A stretch of DNA of 64,000 nucleotides from Avena insularis. Lineage: Eukaryota > Streptophyta > Magnoliopsida > Poales > Poaceae. Of this stretch, positions 57,132 to 64,000 are shown piece after piece. Where the stretch lies: the NCBI GenBank assembly GCA_023614405.1, contig CM042694.1, positions 359,800,975-359,864,974 on the forward strand, written 5' to 3'. A program made the position numbers and the translations under genes. Position 1 is the stretch's first letter. The number at the start of each line of letters is the position of its first letter. The notes beneath the pieces are model-generated. The model saw only the letters and a list, made by a program, of their open reading frames with translations. It ran no database searches and was not told the origin of the DNA.

Positions 57132-58515
57132 AAGTTGTGCAGTCATAGGTTCGGGAAGTTTGCATATGGTGATGTGCAGATTCATATGAATGATGTGATT
57201 GTTTGTATGACGGTGGTTCTAGATTGATCTATGATCTTTCTTTCCGTGATCGTGATTCTAAGGTTGTCGAACGACTTACCCCTACCGGTCGGTTTCCGCC
57301 ATTGAGGTAGACAGTGACACATAAATCCATTTGAATCACGCAAAGATCAATATGATTGATCGAATCGGGAACTAGATCTAAATCGATGTACTGTGATCAA
57401 AGGAGTTTGGTCGAATCGGAACAATAGTCGGTTTATGATAAATTTGATTTGCCAATCAAAATCCTTAAAGAAAATTGTATAGATTCGATCTCTCCTTAAA
57501 GATACCGCGAGGGCCGCTGCCCCTTCGAACCCCGTAGGGGGATACCCCTTAGACCTCCCTTAGTCGTAGCCCCTTTTGTATCATGTTAAGGTTCATAGGT
57601 GCTACGATTTCACGTGATCCGGTAGAATGCGATTTTATGCAGAACTTGTTTTTGCAGGATGTATGTGATCAGTATGGCCCAAAATGTATGTGATGCATCT
57701 ATGTATTTTTCATGACCTGTGTGTCGTGAGTAGGGTAACACAGCTGGAGCCATATGTGTTGTCAATTATTGTATTGGCCTGCGTGCCAACTTGTGATGAT
57801 CCCAATACCATATAATTTTGATTACTAGCTGTCAGGAGTAATAGCTTGTATTAGTTCTTAGAGAACTCGTCACTTGGTGGATGGCTCGCATAGAGCATGA
57901 AGATGGAGATCATCATGGTGGACATGTTCTATGGCGATGGAGATCACCATGAGAAAATGGGCCATACTGTATAACATTTATGTGAATGCTATTCTTATAC
58001 GTTTTACTACTATGCATGCTTAGATGATAGAAGTAGAACGATCCCTCACAAAGTTTAAGTTTAACCATGCCCTCGCAACCAAACTTTGCACCATCCTATG
58101 CCCTATACAATTGTTGGTGGGTCTATGAAATTAGGGTGTCGTGGTTTTGCTTGGCTGGATGGATTTGTATCAGATACCTACACGCACAAGGGTTGGTCAT
58201 CTTAACAAGGTCATCTTAACAGTTAAGGACCTTGGGGCATAAAGGTTGGGCGCCTAGTTTTGACATAGAGATGTCACCTAGCAACAAGAATCATATGTGA
58301 TATGATTAGCAAAAGTTTCTTACCGATTTACCTTGTCTTCTAGAAGTGATGCTAAAGCTCACTAGTTGACTTGTTAATTGTGGATCTTGAATCACTTAGT
58401 ATCAATAGAGGGATGTTGTTTTAAGTGGGAGTATATGCTATTAAATTGTTTAATATGTTTTACTCTATCATGGTTACATGGCTTAGTATTTTGCATGTTT
58501 TTATGTTGTAGATCA

Positions 58516-59376
58516 ATGGCACCGAACACTTCATCACCTTTTGCTTTGCGTTTGATTCTTGAAAAAGATAAACTAAATGGAACAAACTTTTCGGACTGGG
58601 TCCATAACTTGAGAATTGTTCTCAGGTCTGATAAAAAGGAAACTGTTCTAGATACCCAATCCCGGATGAACCTGCTGATAATGCATCTGCTGCCCATAAG
58701 AATGCCTACAAGAAAGCATGTGGTGAATCTCTTGAGGTTAGCTATCTTATGCTTGCATGCATGGAACCTGATCTTCAAAAGCAGTTTGAGGATCAGGAAG
58801 CGTATGATATGATCGTTGCGCTTAAGGACATGTTCTAGACTCAGGCTAGGACTGAGAGGTACAATGTTGCTAAGTCCTTTGTTGAATGCAAGCTGGCAGA
58901 AGGAGCAACTATAGGCCCCCGTGTGTTCAAAATGGTTGGTTACAGTTAGACTTTGGAAACACTTGGTTTTCCATTAGGCCAAGAGTTGGCTATTGATTAC
59001 ATTTTGGCGTCTCTTCCATCTAGCTATGGGCATTTGATTTCGAACTACCATATGCATGGGGTGGAGAAGGGCCTTAATGAGTTGTGTGGGATGCTGAAAA
59101 CAGCAGAATGTGACTTTAATAAGAGTGCAGGGCATAGCCATGTGATGGTTGTGTAGAACAAGCCTAGCTTCAAGAAAAGGGGCAGTTCTTGGCAGAAGAA
59201 GAAGGGCAAGGCTGAGGATACGATCCCTAAGCCAAACCCAGCACCCAAGCAAAAGGTTGGACCTGCAGGAGACACTGAGTGTTTCTTTTGTCATGAATAT
59301 GGCCACTAGAAGAGAAACTGCAGCAAGTACTAGACTTCTTTGAAGAAGAGTGGAAGTAAGAGTACTTCCACTTAGG
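58516..59376 (+). pseudogene. Copia Gag of element I
   Basis: It starts at ATG 58516 (MAPNTSSPFALRLILEKDKL) and carries the copia gag pattern LNGTNFSDWVHNLRIVLRSD. A frameshift follows near 58660. Later parts read ACMEPDLQKQFEDQEAYDMI and, after stops at about 58836 and 58947, LGQELAIDYILASLPSSYGH and GLNELCGMLKTAECDFNKS. It ends in a Lys-rich region and the zinc knuckle CFFCHEYGH-KRNCSKY, in which the conserved Trp codon is now TAG at 59307-59309. Not functional as it stands. Confidence 0.85.
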
Positions 59377-59392
59377 TACGCTTGTTGTAAAT

Positions 59393-61100
59393 GTTGTGGA
59401 CATTTTTCTCACAGATTCTTATGTTAGCTCTTGGGTATTTGATACCGGATCGGTTGCACATATTTGCAATTTGATGCAGGGGCTAAAAAGGACTAGAGAA
59501 GTGCAGAAAGGCGAAGTGGACTTTCGCATCGGAAATAAAGCAAGGGCTGCTGCATTATTCATTGGCATCATGGAGCTTCTCCTTCCGTCAGGATTTATTA
59601 CGGAGTTAAATAATTGTTATTACATTCCTAGTATGGATCAAAACATTTAATCGCCTGCATGTTTGATGAGGGATTGTTATTCATTCATGAGTACAAACAA
59701 TGGTTGTGTAATCTCTAAGAATGCTATGTTTGTGGCTGATTCTCCCATTGTAAATGGGTTATTTATTTTAAATCTTGATGATGCATCTATTTACAATGTT
59801 AGTGCTAAAAGGCTTTGGCCTAATGATTTGAGTCCTGCCTATTTATGGCATTGTCATTTGGGGCATATAAGTTAAAAGCGCATGAAGAAGCTCCATGGTG
59901 ATGGTCTTCTAACTTCGTTTTATTTTGAGTCATACGAGACATGTCAAGCTTGTTTACTTGGAAAGATGACCAAGACGCTTTTTATAGGTTTTCCCGAGAG
60001 AGCGATAGACTTGTTGGAACTCATACATACTGATGTATGTGGACCAATGAGCACGGCAGCTAGAGGAGGATATCACTACTTCATTACTTTTACTGATGAT
60101 TTTAGTAGATATGGCTATGTATACTTGATGAAGCATAAGTCTAAAACTTTTGAAAAGTTCAAAGAGTTTCAGAGTGAGGTAGAGAATCAACGTGTCAAGA
60201 AAATAAAGGCCCTGCGATCTGATCGTGGAGGTGAATATTTGATTCACGAATTTAGCAATCATCTTAAGAGTTGCGGAATTGTTCCAAAGCTCACGCCGCC
60301 CGGAACGCCTCAATGAAACGGGGTCTCCGAATGGCGCAATCGAACTTTGCTGGACATGGTTCGTTCGATGATGATCCAGTCGGATTTACCATTACCATTT
60401 TGGGGTTATGCTCTAGAAACAACAGATTTCACACTAAACAGGGTACCGTCTAAATCCGTAGTTAAGACACCATATGAGATATGGACTAGAAAGAATCCTA
60501 GTTTGTCTTTTCTAAAGATTTGGGGTTGTGATGCACTTGTCAAGTGACTTTAGTCGGACAAGCTAACACCCAAATTGGATAAATGCATTTTTGTGGGATA
60601 CCCAAGGGAAACCTTAGGGTATTACTTCTACAACCGAGAAGAGGGCAAAGTGTTTGTGGCTCGTAGCGTTGTTTTCCTAAAGAAAGAGTTTCTCACAAAG
60701 GGAACGAGTGGAAGGTCAGTGCGACTTGAAGAAGTTCAAGATGAGCCAGTCAGGGATGCTTCTATGAGTGATGCTATTGTAGCAGAACAAGTTGAGGAAC
60801 CCGTGGAAATAGAAGCACCACAACCACGAAGGTCGGCGAGGCTCCGCGAAGCGCAGGAATTATTATTGTTAGACAATGATGACCTATGCAGAAGCGATGG
60901 TAGACCTAGACTCTGAGAAATGGCTAATTGCCATGAGATCCGAGATAGAGTCCATGGGAGACAATCAAGTTTGGAACTTGGCTGACCTGGCTGATGGTTT
61001 TAAAGCCATCAAGTGCAAATGGATCTATAATAAGAAGATTGATATGGATGGAAATGTTCACATCCATAAACCTCGCCTTGTTGCAAAAGGTTTTTGACAA
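59393..61100 (+). pseudogene. Copia protease, integrase and RT start of element I
   Basis: Protease: SWVFDTGSVAHICNLMQGL, with the D-T-G triad kept. GAG-pre-integrase: LWHCHLGHIS and CQACLLGKMTK. Integrase core: LIHTDVCGPMSTAARGG, FTDDFSRYGYVYLMKHKS and ALRSDRGGEYL, then, after a TGA at 60314-60316 in place of a Trp codon, SEWRNRTLLDM, which supplies the third acidic residue. The integrase C-terminus has LKIWGCDALVK and CIFVGYPRETLGYYFY, then an acidic linker (60700-60870). RT begins with MTYAEAMVDLDSEKWLIAM after a frameshift near 60880 and reads to PRLVAKGF, where a TGA at 61095 stops it. Stops also occur at 59648, 59873 and 60545. Confidence 0.88.
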
Positions 61101-61204
61101 GTTCAAGAAGTTGACTACGACGAGACTTTCTCGCTTGTAGCGATGCTTAAATCTATACGATCATTCTAGCCATTGCTGCTTATTTCGACTATGAGATATG
61201 GCAG

Positions 61205-62446
61205 ATGGACGTCAAGACAGCTTTCTTAAATGGAATCCTTACTAAGGACGTGGATATGATGCAGCCCAAAGGTTTTGTCGATCCAAACAATGCTGGAAAG
61301 GTATGTAAACTTGAAAAGTCTATTTATGGGCTAAAGCAAGCATCTCGGAGTTGGAACATTCGATTTGATGAAGTTGTAGAGGAGTTTGGCTTCATAAAAA
61401 ATGAACAAGAACCTTGTGTGTATAAGAAAGAAAGTGGGAAATCGCTTGTATTTCTAATCTTGTATATAGATGACATATTACTGATTGGAAATGACATTCG
61501 TATGCTCGCGTCTATTAAGGCCTCATTGAAAAATAGTTTTTCTATGAAGGACTTAGGAGAAGCGGCACATATTCTGGGTATCAAGATCTATAGAGATAGA
61601 TCAAGGAGGCTAATTGGATTAAGCCAGAGTACATACGTTGACAAAGTGTTGAAACGGTTCAACATGGACGAGCCTAAGAAGGGGTTCTTGCCCATGTCTC
61701 ACGATATTAAACTCAGCAAGACTCAATGTCCTTCGACCACTAATGAGCGAGAGCGCATGAGTAGGGTTCCATATGCTTCGGGTATTGGATCCATTATGTA
61801 TGCAATGACATGTACTCGCCCAGATGTTGCCTATGCTCTAAGTGTTACGAGAAGATACCAGCCTGATCCAGGTGAAAGCCACTGGACAACGGTAAAGAAT
61901 ATCCTTAAGTACTTTAGAAGGACTAAGAATATGTTCCTAGTTTATGGAGGTGAGGATGAACTCAGTGTAAAGGGTTACACAAATGTGAGTTACCTTAACG
62001 ACTCAGATGACTCCAAATCGCAATCAGATTATGTGTTTGTCATGAATGGTGGTGCTATGAGCTGGAAAAGTTCCAAGCAAGGTACATTGGCCTCCTCTTT
62101 AACAGAAGCTAAATATATTGCTGCCTCAGAGGCTGCAAATGAAGCTGTTTGGATTAGGAATTTCCTGATCACTCTTGGTGTGGTTCAGGGCGCGTCCAAT
62201 CTCTTGAACGTTTATTTTGACAACAATGGTGCTATTGCACAAGCCAAGAAACCTAGACAGCACCAGAAAAACAAACATATTTGCATGCGTTACCCTCTGA
62301 TTCGTGAGTCCATTAATGATGGTAGTGTCATGTTATGCAAACTACATACAAACTCAATTGTTGCTGATCCCTTGACAAAGCCATTCCCGCAGCCTGCGCA
62401 TAAAGCGCACACGAGAGCAATAGGTATTAGATACTATCTAGATTGA
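61205..62446 (+). CDS. Copia RT (C-terminal) and RNase H, open frame
   Basis: 413 codons without interruption. RT part: MDVKTAFLNGILTKDVDMMQ, LEKSIYGLKQASRSWNIRFD and the catalytic FLILYIDDILLIGND, followed by FSMKDLGEAAHILGIKIYRD and MYAMTCTRPDVAYALSV. RNase H part: KGYTNVSYLNDSDDSKSQSD, GAMSWKSSKQGTLASSLTEA, KYIAASEAANEAVWIRNFL and NSIVADPLTKPFPQP. In RNase H the usual first acidic residue (Y-x-D-A/S-D) reads YTNVSY, so its metal site is probably damaged. Lacking the RT N-terminus, the frame cannot give a complete enzyme. The polypurine tract AAGTGGGAGAC is at 62456-62466. Confidence 0.88.
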   Translation: MDVKTAFLNGILTKDVDMMQPKGFVDPNNAGKVCKLEKSIYGLKQASRSWNIRFDEVVEEFGFIKNEQEPCVYKKESGKSLVFLILYIDDILLIGNDIRMLASIKASLKNSFSMKDLGEAAHILGIKIYRDRSRRLIGLSQSTYVDKVLKRFNMDEPKKGFLPMSHDIKLSKTQCPSTTNERERMSRVPYASGIGSIMYAMTCTRPDVAYALSVTRRYQPDPGESHWTTVKNILKYFRRTKNMFLVYGGEDELSVKGYTNVSYLNDSDDSKSQSDYVFVMNGGAMSWKSSKQGTLASSLTEAKYIAASEAANEAVWIRNFLITLGVVQGASNLLNVYFDNNGAIAQAKKPRQHQKNKHICMRYPLIRESINDGSVMLCKLHTNSIVADPLTKPFPQPAHKAHTRAIGIRYYLD

Positions 62447-62466
62447 CTCTAGTGCAAGTGGGAGAC

Positions 62467-63768
62467 TGAAGGAAATATGCCCTAGAGGCAATCATAGAGA
62501 TGATTGTATTTCATGTGTATCCATGAGTTATTTTAATGTTTCTTAAATATCCATATGTTAGGCAACTTGTATTGATTGGCAATTATATGAATTATTTGTG
62601 AAACTCTTTACTTGTATGGTTATCTAATTGTTGTCCCTAGTCGGAGTTCATATGAGGACACACTTGAATATTAGACTAGCACATCGATTGGTTGATGACT
62701 ATGTTTCACAAGTCATAGACATGGAAATGTCAAACCAATGATGTTGACACATGTTGTGAACATGGGGTTGGATTGACCCAACTTGAGACTGACAATAATA
62801 CTTGCAGCTCTCTCTACACATCATGTACGTTTTGTCCTTAGACCTGAGATTGTCACATGTACTTGAGATGTGGATCGACCTACTTTGGACCTATCAAACA
62901 CTACTCCGTAACTGGGTAGTTATAAAGATAGCTTTTGGGTTTGTCCTGATACATGCTGCAAGGCATTGGTCAATCAAGATGGGATTTTCCCCTCTCAACT
63001 TGAGAGAGATATCTCTGGGCCCGTCGAGTGATCAGATCCAGAAATGCATGGTCGTGCTACATATGGTTAAGAGTTAACCTAGTAAAGGGATTCCGAATCA
63101 CAGTATCGAGAAAGAGAGGTCAGCTTGGAGCTAAACCAAATATCGTAGAGCAAAGGGAAAGACATGTATTAAACCTTGTGATGGTTCGTCCGAATGATCT
63201 TTATATGCATTTTGGAGTTGGCACGTCTTGCTAGAGGCCGCTACCAACTATTGACAGAGTAAGTGTACTCGTGTAATGTCTATACGTGTATGAACCTATA
63301 GGGTCACACACACTTTAGGGGATGGAAGTCTAATGAGGATTGGATCCAAATTAGACCAGGCTTAGGCTGCTAATGGGCTGCTAATGTAGAAGCCCGCCAG
63401 GGATGCCTATATAAGAGAGAGTGAGGCGAGCTGATTAGGGTTGAGCATTCCACCCAGCCTCCACTCCACTTCCGCCTGTGCTGCACGAGCAGACCTAGCA
63501 GTCTGGCGTGTGACGGCTTCCACTCTGGTTGTGTGGATACCTCGGAGGTGCTGCAGCTATAGCACTTGGACGAGCCGTGCAAAGGGGAGCTTCTCGTGGG
63601 ACGTGGACAAGGAGAAGACGTAGAACATCTACACTGTCCCGACGTGCTTCATCGAGTTCCGCAACTACGTGTCTAGTGGTAATCCCATGATCTATGACAA
63701 TAGTATTTCTGATTGACGCGGTATAAAATTTTAATTTTACGCTAGTGTAGCCTACCCGTAACCCTACA
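62467..63768 (+). repeat. 3' LTR of copia element I
   Basis: It starts TGAAGGAAATATGCCCTAGA right after the polypurine tract and ends CCGTAACCCTACA. TATA box CCTATATAAGAGAG at about 63406. It keeps the canonical start that is altered in the 5' LTR. Confidence 0.92.
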
Positions 63769-64000
63769 CCTGGCGGGCACAGCTCTTTACCTCCTTCAAA
63801 ATAGTCGATCCAGAATCCACCCGGCAGGCAAGTTACTCTCCAGGTTTCACATAATTTGTACTCATGTAGATTTATGCAATACCCTGTTTAAAACATTGGT
63901 GTCACATGCACAATTTTATCAAGCTAGATTTCTTGGAAGTGCATTGTATGTTGAAGTAAATTTAGTTTAATTATTATTGATTAACTACTTTAACAGGAAG
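63769..64000 (+). other. Right flank, possible host exon and intron
   Basis: The first 75 bases are GC-richer and have an open frame with FTSFKIVDPESTRQASYSP, ending at CTCCAG|GTTTCA, a possible splice donor. An AT-rich stretch follows and the window ends with TTTTAACAG|GAAG, a plausible acceptor. No family recognised; the frame is too short to be certain. Confidence 0.25.

Larger units (their letters stand above)
55826..63768 (+). mobile_element. Full-length Ty1/copia element I
   Basis: 7.9 kb with LTRs of 1292 and 1302 bp, initiator-Met PBS, gag, protease, integrase, RT, RNase H and polypurine tract in copia order (integrase before RT). About 9 differences were counted in the first 155 aligned LTR bases, so it is older than element F. 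Flanking bases (CTACA left, CCTGG right) do not give a target-site duplication. The sequence TGAAGGAA also occurs 13 bases before the LTR start, so the left boundary is slightly uncertain. Confidence 0.9.

Noticed and set aside
1..64000. tRNA or rRNA genes
   Set aside because: No cloverleaf-like sequence or rRNA motif was noticed. The only tRNA-related sites are retrotransposon primer binding sites. A tRNAscan run was not possible.

Overview
The window is plant nuclear DNA, almost certainly from a Pooideae grass (wheat/barley/oat/ryegrass type). It has no rRNA, tRNA or complete host gene. It is dominated by nested LTR retrotransposons whose LTR starts (TGATACGT..., TGAAGGAAATATGCC...) and proteins are typical of large cool-season grass genomes. 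Most reading frames are broken by stops and frameshifts. All family names are from memory of protein and LTR motifs; no database search was run.

Layout. 1-4162: 3' part of an Athila-like Ty3/gypsy element on + (A: non-coding internal DNA, polypurine tract, 3' LTR), inserted into the reverse transcriptase of a minus-strand Ty1/copia relic (H, 4163-6166). 6167-6499: copia LTR fragment. 6500-11693: a direct tandem array with a period of about 2.15 kb (2.4 units), with gene-like minus-strand sequence of unknown identity. 11694-15217: a second Athila-like element on + (C: 5' LTR, PBS, short acidic ORF, no pol), whose 3' end is fused to a 408-bp gypsy LTR fragment (15218-15625). 15626-16254: fragment of a host-like multi-membrane-span protein gene. 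16255-19002: mostly unassigned, with a 55-bp Stowaway-like MITE. 19003-26471: a third Athila-like element, on minus (B), with gag and protease but no RT, RNase H or integrase. 26472-32060: LTR relics, a gypsy gag fragment (G), GC-rich sequence and a possible promoter.

32061-55218 is a three-level nest. Outer element D (minus, Athila-like, gag only) contains element E (33605-49083, minus, TSD GATAA), and E contains element F (37691-45372, plus, TSD AAACC). E and F are related chromovirus-type gypsy elements whose polyprotein runs through the polypurine tract into the 3' LTR, as in the centromeric CRM clade. 55826-63768 is a full-length copia element (I) with both LTRs, PBS, gag, protease, integrase, RT and RNase H remnants. 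55219-55825 and 63769-64000 are its non-repetitive-looking flanks; the right flank may hold part of a host exon.

The autonomous-type elements (E, F, I) encode capsid, protease, integrase and RT/RNase H. A, B, C and D show no pol in the visible sequence and would have depended on enzymes supplied in trans. The most interesting unexplained structure is RNA-level: a hairpin with AGGA loop just upstream of the polypurine tract in A, B and D that shows compensatory changes; a 103-bp tandem array of CTATACGG hairpins in D, related to a 21-bp hairpin in its LTRs; a 61-bp array of CTGCC/GGCAG palindromes in the leader of F, with the same palindromes in the only strongly diverged block of its LTRs; and repeated primer-binding-site regions in B and C.
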